A stretch of DNA of 36,335 nt from Actinomycetes bacterium (GCA_024644435.1 JAHEKZ010000003.1:1-36335); one strand, 5' to 3'; shown: positions 9,695-19,701, counted from the stretch's first letter. Notes: generated from the letters alone by a model not told the origin. Made by a program: numbers and translations.

Positions 9695-10177
9695 CTAGTA
9701 CGAGCAGCCCGTGACCCAGAAGACCTTGTGCTTCACGTCGGCACCCTGCGCCGTCGGCTGGGTGTTGATCGTCAGCTTGACGTGGTAGCCCTGGATCGGG
9801 TGGGCCTTGACGCCGTTGAGCCACTTGGCGAGGTTGTAGTACGCCGACCCGTCCCAGCCTGCCTCGGATCCACCGCCACTGTTGTCGTCGCCGTCGAGCT
9901 GCTGGGTATAGGTGAGTGGGGCTTTGCCCAGAGTGGGCGCCTGCAGCGCGAACTCGACGTCGCTCTTGGCGTTGGCATCGAAGCCGTACCAGTCGACCTC
10001 GAAACCACAGCCGACGTGCGGCTCGTTGTCTGGCGCGTTATCCCACTCGACGCCGTCGATCTTGACGGTTCCGTTGTTGCCCAGTGGCGCATCGGCCATG
10101 GCGCCAACGGTCGGAATCAGTCCTGCCGCGAGCGCCACCGTGGCGCCGGCGAGCAAGACGCGCGAAGTGCGGCTCAT
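9695..10177 (-). CDS. Small secreted protein of unknown function
   Basis: Signal peptide MSRTSRVLLAGATVALAAGLIPTVGAMADA; mature NNGTVKIDGVEWDNAPDNEPHVGCGFEVDWYGFD..., C-terminal GCSY; RBS AGGGGAGA upstream. Confidence 0.8.
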   Translation of the reverse strand: MSRTSRVLLAGATVALAAGLIPTVGAMADAPLGNNGTVKIDGVEWDNAPDNEPHVGCGFEVDWYGFDANAKSDVEFALQAPTLGKAPLTYTQQLDGDDNSGGGSEAGWDGSAYYNLAKWLNGVKAHPIQGYHVKLTINTQPTAQGADVKHKVFWVTGCSY

Positions 10178-10374
10178 CGTGTGTCTCCCCTATGTCTGAA
10201 GGTGATCTCCCCCGATCACCAGCGGTGAACAGCGGGCCGAACCCGGTCGAGTTCGTGCTCACCCAGAGTGAGGGTTGAGCGGGGCGGACGCGTCCGAACC
10301 GGGTATCCGTCACCCGAACGGCGCGCACCCGGACGGCCTAGCGACCCGCAACCGACGCCAGGTAGCGTCGCTCC

Positions 10375-11115
10375 ATGGACCAACCCCCCGCATTTGAGCC
10401 GCTCGACGAAGACTGGGAGCGGGCTCTCGTCGTCGTCGCCCACCCGGACGACATGGAGTACGGCGGCGCCGCAGCCATCGCACACTTCACCGACCAGGGA
10501 AAGCACGTGGTGTACACCCTGATCACCAGTGGCGAGGCTGGCATCGACGGCGTCGCACCCGAAGCGTGCGCGCCCCTGCGGGAAGCGGAGCAACGCGCCG
10601 CGTGTCTGGCCGTCGGCGTGACGACCGTGGAGTTCTTGGGCTTCCCCGACGGAACCCTCGAGTACGGGCTGCCCCTGCGTCATGCGATCGCCGCCGCGAT
10701 CCGTCGTCACCGTCCCGAGATCGTCATCACCACGAACTTTCGCGAGACCTACGGCGGCTTGATGCTCAACCAGGCCGATCACATCGCGGGCGGACGCGCC
10801 GCGCTCGATGCCGCTCGGGACGCCGGCAACCGTTGGGTGTTCCGCGATCTGCTCGAGGCGGGGCTCGAGCCGTGGCCGGGAGTGCGGCAGGTGTGGGCAG
10901 CGGGATCGCCCGAGGGGCGACACGCGGTCGACGTCACGAACTCGTTCGAGGCCGGGCTCGCATCACTGCGCGAGCACCGGGCGTACCTCGACGGGCTCGG
11001 ACCGGACGCGCCCGACCCGGCGGAGATGCTCGAAGGCATGGCCCGCCAAGCCGGAACTCAGCTCGGCGTCCCGATGGCCGTCTCGATGGAAGTCCTTCCG
11101 CTGCAGCTGCTCTGA
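10375..11115 (+). CDS. PIG-L (LmbE-like) family deacetylase
   Basis: VVVAHPDDMEYGGAAAIAHFTDQGKHVVYTLITSGEAG, LGFPDGTL, NQADHIAGGRAALDAARD. Confidence 0.92.
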   Translation: MDQPPAFEPLDEDWERALVVVAHPDDMEYGGAAAIAHFTDQGKHVVYTLITSGEAGIDGVAPEACAPLREAEQRAACLAVGVTTVEFLGFPDGTLEYGLPLRHAIAAAIRRHRPEIVITTNFRETYGGLMLNQADHIAGGRAALDAARDAGNRWVFRDLLEAGLEPWPGVRQVWAAGSPEGRHAVDVTNSFEAGLASLREHRAYLDGLGPDAPDPAEMLEGMARQAGTQLGVPMAVSMEVLPLQLL

Positions 11116-11128
11116 GGTGCGCGGCCGA

Positions 11129-13141
11129 TCAACAGCCCTTCACCGAACAGCCGCCTCCACCCTTGCCATCGACGGCCACCTTGACGAATGGTCCGCTGTC
11201 GAGGCGCTTGGGCCCGACGATCCGGACCTTGAGCTCTTGGGTGCCCCGCTTCACCGAGACCACTTCGTGGAAGATGCCCCGAGAGGTGAAGACCACGGGG
11301 AACCGTTCGCTCGATCGTCCCCGATCCACCACGAGCACAGCAGGCTCTCCAGCACACGTCGTGTTCCCACACACGTGTTTGGCGTTGAGCCGGCTGACAC
11401 CGCCGGCCACCTCGACCGCCCGCGGCCCGGCGCTCACGATCGACTGCACATGCGAGCCGTACAGGGCGGCGCTCCGCGCCTTCGGGCTCATCCAGCGGGC
11501 ACCGACAGTGTCACCGTTCTCGTCCTTGTTGTAGAGGCCGAGGTGTGTGTGAAGGTCGTACCACCGGGCTCGCTTGGGGAGCGCGATGCGCATGCTCGTG
11601 GGGAATGGCGCATCTTGGTCGATCTTCAGCTTCTTCTCAGCGCCGCCCCCGTTTCCGTCGAGGTGGACGACGCCACGAATCACGTCGATCTTGTCGCGGT
11701 CACGAGGCTTGTCCCACGTGAGGATGATGGCGTCCCGCTTCCGTTCGATCTTGACGCCCTTCAACTTGTCGGGGCTGTCACCGCGTTCACGGATGTAGCG
11801 CGAACCCGGGTACGAGCTCACGTCGCCTGATGTCGTGTGAGCTGTGACCGTGTACCAAGCACCCGGTGGCAGAAGAACTCGGGCGCGAACTGTGAGGCCG
11901 TCGACGTCGTAGGTTGCCGTCGTCCCGTCGGTATACACCGTGACCGTGTACCCAGTAACCGGATCGGCGTCGGGGGTCATCCAACCGATCATCGCCTCGC
12001 CGGTCTCTGAGTCCCAGACCGGCTCGTACCACGTGGCGAAGAAGTTCTGCTTCTTCGGGCTGGGCGCCGCAGCGCCGAGCGCGGCCGCAGCGTCCACGAT
12101 GCCGAAGCCGGTGTCTGGGTCGCGACCTGACACCCCGAGATCCTTGGCCGTGTCGGTCATCTGGTCCTGGACGTGCTGCGCACTCCATCCCGGGTGCTGT
12201 TCCTTGAGAAGAGCAGCAACGCCGGCCACGACCGGCGAGGCCATCGACGTGCCGCTTGCGAAGAGGTGGGGGGTGGATGAGTTCTCGGCGACCGTCGAGT
12301 CGACGGACAGGATGTCTTCCCCTGGCGCCGAGAGGTCGACCGTGGCGTCGAACGACGACCAGAAGGTGCGATCGAGGTTGGGCGAGAGCGCCGCAACCGA
12401 GACCGCCCCGGGGCAGGCGGCGGGCTTCATCTCGGGATTGCCCCAGGAGCCGGAGTTGCCGGCAGAGGTGACGACGACGGTGCCGGCAGCTGTGGCGCTG
12501 TCGACCGCCGTACAGAGCGTCTCCAGTGCCGCCCGGTACTTCGCGGTGTTGTCGGTCACGGCGACCCCGCTGGACTGACCGCCGAGCGACATGTTGATGA
12601 CGTCGGCACCGTTGGCGACGGCGTAGTCAATTCCCTGGGCGACGAAGGTCCAGAACTTGATGTCGTTGAGCCACACGCGCCGGGGCTGCATGTCAATCGG
12701 CATGATCTCGGCATCTGGCGCGATGCCTGTGACGCCGTCACCGTCGTCATCTGCTGCGATGATGCCGGCCACGTGCGAGCCGTGTCCGTACCAGTCGTCA
12801 GATGTCTCGTCGACCGTTGCCGGCACCAGCTCAACTTTGCCGGTGGCATCGTTGATGTGGAGCATCGCTCCAGGGACGACGCGGCCTTCGAGGTCTGGGT
12901 GCGAGGCGTCCACGCCGGTGTCGATGACCGCCACCGTGACCCCCGCGCCGGTCGCCAGAGTGCGCGCTTGAGGTGCGTTCACTGCGGGCAGCATCCACTG
13001 GTACCCACTGACGTCACCATGGACGATGGCGTCGACCTCTGGTGGAAAGCTCGACGCGTCTGCGCCAGCAGGTGCCGGAGCGACGAACCCGAGAGCCAGA
13101 GCGGAGACCACACCAGCGGAGAAGACTGAACGACTGCGCAC
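11129..13141 (-). CDS. Secreted S8 (subtilisin-like) serine peptidase
   Basis: Signal peptide; catalytic triad motifs VAVIDTGVDASHPDLEG, GHGSHVAGIIAA, GTSMASPVVAGVAALL; Cys-containing tail CSVKGC. Confidence 0.95.
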   Translation of the reverse strand: MRSRSVFSAGVVSALALGFVAPAPAGADASSFPPEVDAIVHGDVSGYQWMLPAVNAPQARTLATGAGVTVAVIDTGVDASHPDLEGRVVPGAMLHINDATGKVELVPATVDETSDDWYGHGSHVAGIIAADDDGDGVTGIAPDAEIMPIDMQPRRVWLNDIKFWTFVAQGIDYAVANGADVINMSLGGQSSGVAVTDNTAKYRAALETLCTAVDSATAAGTVVVTSAGNSGSWGNPEMKPAACPGAVSVAALSPNLDRTFWSSFDATVDLSAPGEDILSVDSTVAENSSTPHLFASGTSMASPVVAGVAALLKEQHPGWSAQHVQDQMTDTAKDLGVSGRDPDTGFGIVDAAAALGAAAPSPKKQNFFATWYEPVWDSETGEAMIGWMTPDADPVTGYTVTVYTDGTTATYDVDGLTVRARVLLPPGAWYTVTAHTTSGDVSSYPGSRYIRERGDSPDKLKGVKIERKRDAIILTWDKPRDRDKIDVIRGVVHLDGNGGGAEKKLKIDQDAPFPTSMRIALPKRARWYDLHTHLGLYNKDENGDTVGARWMSPKARSAALYGSHVQSIVSAGPRAVEVAGGVSRLNAKHVCGNTTCAGEPAVLVVDRGRSSERFPVVFTSRGIFHEVVSVKRGTQELKVRIVGPKRLDSGPFVKVAVDGKGGGGCSVKGC

Positions 13142-13255
13142 TTCGACCCCCGAGAGAGGACCGCGCGGAAACCCGTAGCCCCCGCGCCGGCGCGCTGACG
13201 ATAGCCGAGAAGGTGATCTTCAGGAAAGCAGTGGGAACCGATGCTGTGCGAATTG

Positions 13256-14062
13256 TTAGGTGGCGACGAGGAGCAGTGCGACATCGACCACCGATGCCAA
13301 CAGCACCAGCAGAAACACTGACCGCCCCGTTCGGTTCATCGTTACCAGGCCGGAGCCGGCGATCAGGGGAACCAGGACCCCGAGCACTGCCATGACCCAG
13401 ACCACCCCTGACGCGCTCAGCTGACCGAGCAGAATGACGCCAGCAGCGCCGAGGGCCGCCAGCGCGACCAGGACCGACCGTGGCTCACCGATTCGCTGCG
13501 GAACGCCCCACACTCCTGCAGCTCGGTCCTGCTCGACATCGGGGGCAGCATTCGCGAAGTGCACTGCGGTTCCCAAGAGCGCACCGGCCACGACCATCCA
13601 CCACGGGACCGACGACCCCGAGACGCGGACCACGTACACGGGAAGGGCGCCGAACCCGATGACGTAGGGCAGCGGAGACCAGAGCGTCCCTTTGACGCCG
13701 AGGTTGTACGCCCAGCCCGAGCCGACCAGCACCAGATGCCACGCACCGTTCCACCCCGGAATCAGTGACAGCGGGACCGCCGCCAAGCCTGCGCCGACGG
13801 CAGCGCTCCGCAAGGCCCCTACCGACAGCTGCCCGCTCGCCGCCGGCTTGTCGGTGCGGCCGGAGGCGGTGTCACGCGCGACATCGAGCCAGTCGTTCGA
13901 CCAGCCGATCGACAGCTGACCGACCAGCACCGTGGCTCCGACGACCAGCAGAAGTGACCGCTCACTGCCGACGGAAACGCCCAGAAGAACTGCGATCGTG
14001 GTGACAGCAATCGTCGGGCCCGGATGGCACGCCCTGACCAGGGCCACCACCGGACGGGTCAA
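13256..14062 (-). CDS. UbiA-type prenyltransferase family membrane protein
   Basis: LSIGWSNDWLDVARDTASGRTDKPAASGQLS (ND..D motif), multiple TM segments. Start uncertain (TTG 14062 or GTG 14050). Confidence 0.8.
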   Translation of the reverse strand: MTRPVVALVRACHPGPTIAVTTIAVLLGVSVGSERSLLLVVGATVLVGQLSIGWSNDWLDVARDTASGRTDKPAASGQLSVGALRSAAVGAGLAAVPLSLIPGWNGAWHLVLVGSGWAYNLGVKGTLWSPLPYVIGFGALPVYVVRVSGSSVPWWMVVAGALLGTAVHFANAAPDVEQDRAAGVWGVPQRIGEPRSVLVALAALGAAGVILLGQLSASGVVWVMAVLGVLVPLIAGSGLVTMNRTGRSVFLLVLLASVVDVALLLVAT

Positions 14063-14072
14063 CGCGTCGTGG

Positions 14073-17000
14073 TCACAGTGACCGCAGGACGATCGACCAG
14101 GTCGTCGCCTTACGGCTGGCGCCATCGGCGGTGGCCGTCAAGCCTCCACGCGTGCCTGCCAGGGTGGGTCCGCCGTCGTCGGTCAGTAGCGACGACACCC
14201 GGGACGCGGCACCGGAGCTGTACTCGTCGGCCCGTACTGACTGCCCGCTCGGCGCCAGCCACTGGGTGGTCTGGCTGGACGTTCGGTCGGCCCAGTACGA
14301 GACCAGCCACTGCCCGTCAGCCGGGACATCGATGGTCGGCGTCGTGTGCTGGTTCACTCCGCCATTGAGCGTCGAAGGCTCGTCGGCGGAGACCGAGTCG
14401 ACGACGGGCGGCGACCCCACTCCTGAGTAGACGGCGATCGTCGACGTGTTGGGTGCCGCACCGGCGACATTATTTGCATCATTTGCATCGCGGAGTCGCG
14501 AGCTCACTGAGCTCCCCAGATCACCTGCAGTGGCGAAGCGCCAGAAGACCTGTGTCCGCAAATCGACGTCGACCTGCTCACCGAGGAGGTTCCATCCCGA
14601 TGGTGTGTCAGCTGTGCGGTCGGTGCCGTTGCTGATGAACAGCATCATGAGGTCGCCTACCTGGGTGGCAGGTGGCACGTCGACCAGCGGGCGGTTGCCG
14701 TTGCCGCCATCGGCACTGCCAGCGTCGCGGAAGGCCACCGTTGTCGGGATCGCGTTGACATCCTTGACCAACGTGGTGGATTCGACGCCACCACGGTTGT
14801 CGGTGACGGTCAGCGTCACCGTGTACTGCCAACCTGCGCTGTAGACATGGTTGGCAGTGACCCCTGACCCCGACGACGAGTCGCCGAAGTCCCAGGCGTA
14901 GCTGACGATCGAACCGTCGGAGTCGGTGCTTGCAGAAGCGTCGACATCGCAGTCGAGGCCCCAGCAGTCGATCGAGAAAGCCGCCGTCGGGTTGACGTTG
15001 GGTAGCTGCTCGACGGCTACTGGCTGAGACTTACTAGCCGTCATGCCGCGGTTGTCGGTCACGGTGACCGTGACCGGGTAGCTGCCACCGGCGCTGTACT
15101 CGTGCTGTGCGCTAGTACCCCCGAGGACCGTTCCATCTCCGAAGTCGACGCTGTAGTCGACGACCCCACCATCGGGGTCCATGCTCTTCGACGCGTTCAC
15201 CGTGCAGTTGAGACCCGTGCACTTGGTCGAGAAGGAGACCGTGGGCGCGACATTCGTGGCAAGGGTTGCCCACTGGCTTGAGAGGAAGAGCGCATTCGAG
15301 CGCCAGTCGATCTCGGTGTTGACGACCGTCGCCGGACCGCGCACCTTGTTGGCAGCGAGCTTGGCGCGCTTGAGGGCGCCGGTGACACTGTCGCCGAAGT
15401 AGAGATCACCCGTGCTCGTGAGGAACATGCCGCGCACCTTGCCCGGGCTCAGCGGCTTGCTCTTGGTCAATGTCCGCCGCGCAGCGCCCACCAATCGGCT
15501 CTCCGGTGTGAACGGCCGCCAGTACAGCTCGCTCGAGCCCTGCATTGTGTAGTAGATGCGTGCCCTCACCGGGTCGTACGTCATGCCGGTGATCTTCGCC
15601 ACGTCGTTCACAAAGTTGTTCGGGTATCCCGGGGTAGACGTGGTGCCTTCGTAGAGGTCGATGTTCTGCGGCGCCCCGATCGTGGTGCCGTCCCAGGACT
15701 GTGCGGTGAAGGTGCTGTCGCTCCATGCCGTGTAGAGCGTGCCGTCTACCGCGAAGGCGCCGCGGACGTTGCTCCACGGCTCGGCGCCGGTGTCGGTGGT
15801 CTGACTCTGCACGGCCGTGCCGTCGAAGCCGATGCCGCGCTGGTCGTCCGCGCCAGCACCGGCGATGCCGCCGAGCTGCCACACGTCACCGGGGAGCTTG
15901 CCCAGGTTGTCGGCCGGAATCTGGTCCGCGCCGAACGGGAACCCGGCCAGCCTCGGTCGGAACTCACCGGCCCAGTTGTTGGTGTCCGAGACCGACCACA
16001 GCATCGAATCGGTCGGCAGGAAGTCGAAGACGCCGAGACCTCGGTCGCGCCCCGGGTTCCAGCTGAACGGCATGCCGTTGCGCGTGTCGACCACTGCCAG
16101 GCCCTCAGTGGGCCAGGCTCCGGACCCTGCGGCGTCGCCCTTGTACGGGTTGTTGAGCCACCGCATGTGCCCACCGAGGTAGGCCATGGGACCAGTCACC
16201 TCGACCGAGGTGAGGGTGTCACCACCGGTGTAGTTGACCCAGTTCGGCTGCCGGGTGACTCCTTTGCCCTTCACATCCCAGCGGGCGGCGGTGTCGCAGA
16301 GCTGGCCGAAGCGATAGCTGCCGGTCGTGACGACCACGAAGAACTTGCCGTTCGGTGCGAAGTCGATGTCGCGAAGGTAGGTGGGGAACACCGGGTTGCA
16401 GACGTTGCCGTACCGCTGCGTACCCCAGTTGCGAAGTGATGCCACGGCACCGCCGGTGTTCCACATCGCCATCGAGAGTCGCGCCTGACCGTCGACCGCG
16501 TTGAAGTTGCCGATGGCGACGAGCCGCTTTCCGTTCGGGCTGAGGTCGAACGACTTGATCGAGGGGACGCCCTTACCGTCCTGCAGCGTGCCGGTGATGT
16601 CTGAGCTCATGTGGTTGGTCAGCGCGCCCGACACCGGGTCGAGGCTCGCCATGGCACGCCGGCTCTGGTTGCCGACGGTGGCGAAGTCGCCTCCGATGTA
16701 CAGCTGGCCGTTCGCCAACTTCATGGCGGTGATCTCAGCGCTGACGGCTGGTGGGTCAAAGCTGCTGATCGCGTTGCCGGTCGCGAGGTCGAGCAGCACG
16801 ATCCGGCTGTGCAGGTCGCCGTTGACCCGGCTGAAGGCACCGGCCACCCAGACCTTGTCGCCGTCCGGGTGCGCCAGCACGGTGGTGACCTCGCCGTTGA
16901 CGCTCGGTAGGAAGCTCTGGTCGATGGAGCCGTTGGTGGGGTTGAACGCAAAGACATACGGCTGGCTGAGCTGCTGGCTGCTGTTGTAGTTCTGGATGGT

Positions 17001-17228
17001 CGTGAAGCTGCCGCCGATCACGATCCGGTTGCCCACCGCGGCAATCGAGCGAGCCTGGTTGTCGAGGACGCGGGGCGTGAAGTCGATCGGGTTCTGACTC
17101 GGAATGATGCTGCTCGTATCGGCCTGCGCTGACTGCAGAACTACGACCTGTGCACCTGTTCCGATCGTAATGGCCGCGACGGCGGCCACTCCAACCCGAC
17201 CGAAGGCGCGGCGTCCGCGGAACAACAC
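14073..17228 (-). CDS. Large secreted protein: N-terminal beta-propeller-like repeats, two PKD domains, C-terminal beta-rich module
   Basis: Signal peptide; repeats such as GNRIVIGGSFTTIQ / DKVWVAGAFSRVNG / NGQLYIGGDFATVG; PKD motifs VDYSVDFGDGTVLGGTSAQHEYSAGGSYPVTVTVTD and VSYAWDFGDSSSGSGVTANHVYSAGWQYTVTLTVTD. GTG start after GGGGGAGAT. Confidence 0.88.
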   Translation of the reverse strand: MLFRGRRAFGRVGVAAVAAITIGTGAQVVVLQSAQADTSSIIPSQNPIDFTPRVLDNQARSIAAVGNRIVIGGSFTTIQNYNSSQQLSQPYVFAFNPTNGSIDQSFLPSVNGEVTTVLAHPDGDKVWVAGAFSRVNGDLHSRIVLLDLATGNAISSFDPPAVSAEITAMKLANGQLYIGGDFATVGNQSRRAMASLDPVSGALTNHMSSDITGTLQDGKGVPSIKSFDLSPNGKRLVAIGNFNAVDGQARLSMAMWNTGGAVASLRNWGTQRYGNVCNPVFPTYLRDIDFAPNGKFFVVVTTGSYRFGQLCDTAARWDVKGKGVTRQPNWVNYTGGDTLTSVEVTGPMAYLGGHMRWLNNPYKGDAAGSGAWPTEGLAVVDTRNGMPFSWNPGRDRGLGVFDFLPTDSMLWSVSDTNNWAGEFRPRLAGFPFGADQIPADNLGKLPGDVWQLGGIAGAGADDQRGIGFDGTAVQSQTTDTGAEPWSNVRGAFAVDGTLYTAWSDSTFTAQSWDGTTIGAPQNIDLYEGTTSTPGYPNNFVNDVAKITGMTYDPVRARIYYTMQGSSELYWRPFTPESRLVGAARRTLTKSKPLSPGKVRGMFLTSTGDLYFGDSVTGALKRAKLAANKVRGPATVVNTEIDWRSNALFLSSQWATLATNVAPTVSFSTKCTGLNCTVNASKSMDPDGGVVDYSVDFGDGTVLGGTSAQHEYSAGGSYPVTVTVTDNRGMTASKSQPVAVEQLPNVNPTAAFSIDCWGLDCDVDASASTDSDGSIVSYAWDFGDSSSGSGVTANHVYSAGWQYTVTLTVTDNRGGVESTTLVKDVNAIPTTVAFRDAGSADGGNGNRPLVDVPPATQVGDLMMLFISNGTDRTADTPSGWNLLGEQVDVDLRTQVFWRFATAGDLGSSVSSRLRDANDANNVAGAAPNTSTIAVYSGVGSPPVVDSVSADEPSTLNGGVNQHTTPTIDVPADGQWLVSYWADRTSSQTTQWLAPSGQSVRADEYSSGAASRVSSLLTDDGGPTLAGTRGGLTATADGASRKATTWSIVLRSL

Positions 17229-17471
17229 ATCTCCCCCTGAGAGACAGCGCCACCGGGCTGGCCGGTGGCAGGCCGACGAACGGCCAACCGTGATGAAGGC
17301 TCTATTCTCTACTGACAGTGGGCTCCTTCACCATCATTCGATCGGACTGGAGCCCAAACGCCGACACCTACTTCGTAGTGTGATTGGTTCACTACTCTTC
17401 GCTACTTCTGCCCGGCGTTCTGTCCTGATTGTGCACCGGTCAGGAGCTCCCGGCCCAGCTAGCCTGTGCCG

Positions 17472-18053
17472 ATGGCGATCGATGTTCGGCCCGCCACGTC
17501 CGCGACCTTCGATGACCTCGCTGCCGTGCTGGCCCCCAGGGACCCGGCGTCCCCCGCCTGTTGGTGCCTCTCCTACCGGATGAGCAGCGGAGACCTCGGC
17601 ATGCAGGACGGCCCGGGTCGCAGGGGGCTGATGAAGGAGCTCTGCGGTGGACCGACCCCTCCCGGCGTGCTCGCCTACCGCGACCACGAGGTGGTCGGGT
17701 GGTGCTCGGTGAACCCGCGGAGCAGCTACCACCGCCTCATGCACTCGCGCGTCATCCCGACGGTCGACGATGAGCCGGTGTGGAGCGTGGTGTGTTTTGT
17801 CGTGCGTCCCGGGTTTCGTCGTCAGGGGATGGCCGACGAGCTGCTCAAGGGCGCCGTTGCCTTTGCGCAAGAACGTGGCGCAACCACGGTCGAGGGCTAC
17901 CCCGCTGACAACGACGGTGCGCCGATGAGCTCAAGCTTCGCCTACACCGGCACGCGTGCACTGTTCGAGCGGGCCGGGTTCTCGAAGGTGGCCGACACCA
18001 CCAGCCGGACCGGTGGGATTCCTCGCGTGATCATGCGGCTCACGGCGGAGTGA
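17472..18053 (+). CDS. GNAT-family N-acetyltransferase
   Basis: VVCFVVRPGFRRQGMADELLKGAVAFAQERGATTVEGYPAD and GTRALFERAGFSKVADT. Confidence 0.9.
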   Translation: MAIDVRPATSATFDDLAAVLAPRDPASPACWCLSYRMSSGDLGMQDGPGRRGLMKELCGGPTPPGVLAYRDHEVVGWCSVNPRSSYHRLMHSRVIPTVDDEPVWSVVCFVVRPGFRRQGMADELLKGAVAFAQERGATTVEGYPADNDGAPMSSSFAYTGTRALFERAGFSKVADTTSRTGGIPRVIMRLTAE

Positions 18054-18069
18054 GCGGACGCGACAGGCG

Positions 18070-19440
18070 TCAGCCGTGGGCCATGTCGACGAAGCGTGAG
18101 TAGTGGCCCTGGAAGGCCACGGTGATCGTGGCGGTGGGGCCGTTGCGGTGCTTGGCGACGATGAAGTCGGCCTCGCCAGCGCGCGGCGACTCTCGCTCGT
18201 AGGCGTCTTCGCGGTGCAGCAGGATCACCATGTCGGAGTCTTGCTCGATCGAACCGGACTCGCGGAGGTCGGAGAGCATCGGCTTCTTGTCAGTGCGTTG
18301 CTCGGGACCGCGGTTGAGCTGGCTCAACGCCACGACCGGGACTTCGAGCTCTTTGGCGAGCAGCTTGAGTGCACGGGAGAACTCGGCGACCTCTTGCTGA
18401 CGACTCTCGACGCGCTTGCCGCTGCTCATGAGCTGTAGGTAGTCGACGACGACCAGCTTCAGATCGTGGCGCTGCTTGAGCCGACGACACTTGGCCCGGA
18501 TCTCCATCATCGTCATGTTGGGACTGTCGTCGATGAAGAGCGGGGCGCTGGCGACCTCAGACATCTTGCGAGCCAGCTTCGTCCAGTCGTCGTCGCCGAG
18601 GCTGCCGGTACGCATGTGGTGCAGCCCCACGCGCGCCTCGGCGGAGAGCAGTCGCATCGTGATCTCGTTGCGGGTCATCTCGAGCGAGAAGATGACGCTG
18701 GTGAGCCCGCCCTTGATGGACGCGGCCCTGGCGAAGTCGAGGGCGAGCGTCGACTTTCCGAGGCCGGGTCGGGCAGCGACCACCACCAGCTGACCCGGGT
18801 GCAGCCCGTTCGTCAGACCGTCGAGGTCGGTGAAGCCGGTCGGGACACCGACCATGGTGCCGCCACGCGAGCCGATGGCCTCGATCTCGTCGAGCGTCCC
18901 CTCCATGATCTCGGCAAGAGGGATGTAGTCCTCGCTGGTTCGCCGCTCGGTGACCGCGTAGATCTCGGCCTGGGCCCGGTCGACGACCTCGTCGATCTCA
19001 CCGGTGTCGGCGTAGCCCATCTGCGTGATGCGGGTGCCCGCCTCGACGAGGCGACGCAGGATCGCCCGCTCGGAGACGATGCGCGCGTAGTAGCCGGCGT
19101 TGGCGGCCGTCGGTACTGACGAGATGAGGGTGTGCAGGTAGGGAGCACCCCCGACCCGGCCGAGCTCGCCGCGCTTGGTGAGCTCGGATGAGAGGGTGAT
19201 GGCGTCTGCCGGTTCACCGCGCCCGTAGAGGTCGAGAATCGCCTCGTAGATGGTCTGGTGGGCGGGTTTGTAGAAGTCGCCGCCACGCAGCGCCTCGACG
19301 ACGTCGGCGATCGCGTCTTTGGAGAGCAGCATGCCGCCCAGCACGCTCTGCTCGGCCTCGAGATCTTGGGGAGGGGTGCGATCGAAGGCCGCGAAGGTGC
19401 TGTCGGGCTCACCGCGTCCAGCCAGCTCGGCGACCGTCAC
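18070..19440 (-). CDS. dnaB: Replicative DNA helicase DnaB
   Basis: PPQDLEAEQSVLGGMLLSKDAI, VVVAARPGLGKSTLALDFARAAS (Walker A), LVVVDYLQLMSSGKRVESRQQEVAEFSRALKLLAKEL, LSDLRESGSIEQDSDMVILLHR. No intein seen. Confidence 0.98.
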   Translation of the reverse strand: MTVAELAGRGEPDSTFAAFDRTPPQDLEAEQSVLGGMLLSKDAIADVVEALRGGDFYKPAHQTIYEAILDLYGRGEPADAITLSSELTKRGELGRVGGAPYLHTLISSVPTAANAGYYARIVSERAILRRLVEAGTRITQMGYADTGEIDEVVDRAQAEIYAVTERRTSEDYIPLAEIMEGTLDEIEAIGSRGGTMVGVPTGFTDLDGLTNGLHPGQLVVVAARPGLGKSTLALDFARAASIKGGLTSVIFSLEMTRNEITMRLLSAEARVGLHHMRTGSLGDDDWTKLARKMSEVASAPLFIDDSPNMTMMEIRAKCRRLKQRHDLKLVVVDYLQLMSSGKRVESRQQEVAEFSRALKLLAKELEVPVVALSQLNRGPEQRTDKKPMLSDLRESGSIEQDSDMVILLHREDAYERESPRAGEADFIVAKHRNGPTATITVAFQGHYSRFVDMAHG

Positions 19441-19551
19441 CGGACACCTCCGTCTCTTCTCGACCTACGGCTCTTTACCTGCGGGCGGGCTTGATGCGTC
19501 CCGGCCCAGACATGGTTCTACCGGGAGGGTCCGACAAGCCCCAAAAGACCC

Positions 19552-19701
19552 TGTGGATGAACCTGTTGATAAAGGCCCGTTAGCTGGGGAAAGCCCACCC
19601 CTGGACGGGGAAGGACCTGGGGACGCGGCTGTGGGTTGCCGCCACGGAATTCACCGCGCCGCCGCTGACCTGCGGGATCAGCATCCACCGCCTGTGGACA
19701 A
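19552..19701 (+). promoter_or_regulatory. Cluster of DnaA-box-like 9-mers upstream of dnaB
   Basis: TGTGGATGA (19552-19560), TGTTGATAA (19564-19572), TGTGGACAA (19693-19701); the last is the exact complement of TTGTCCACA, the actinobacterial DnaA-box consensus. Confidence 0.5.

Noticed and set aside
10566-11534. 322-aa and 340-aa plus-strand ORFs around 10566-11830
   Set aside because: Alternate frames across the PIG-L gene and antisense to the subtilase; Arg/Ser-rich composition without motifs.
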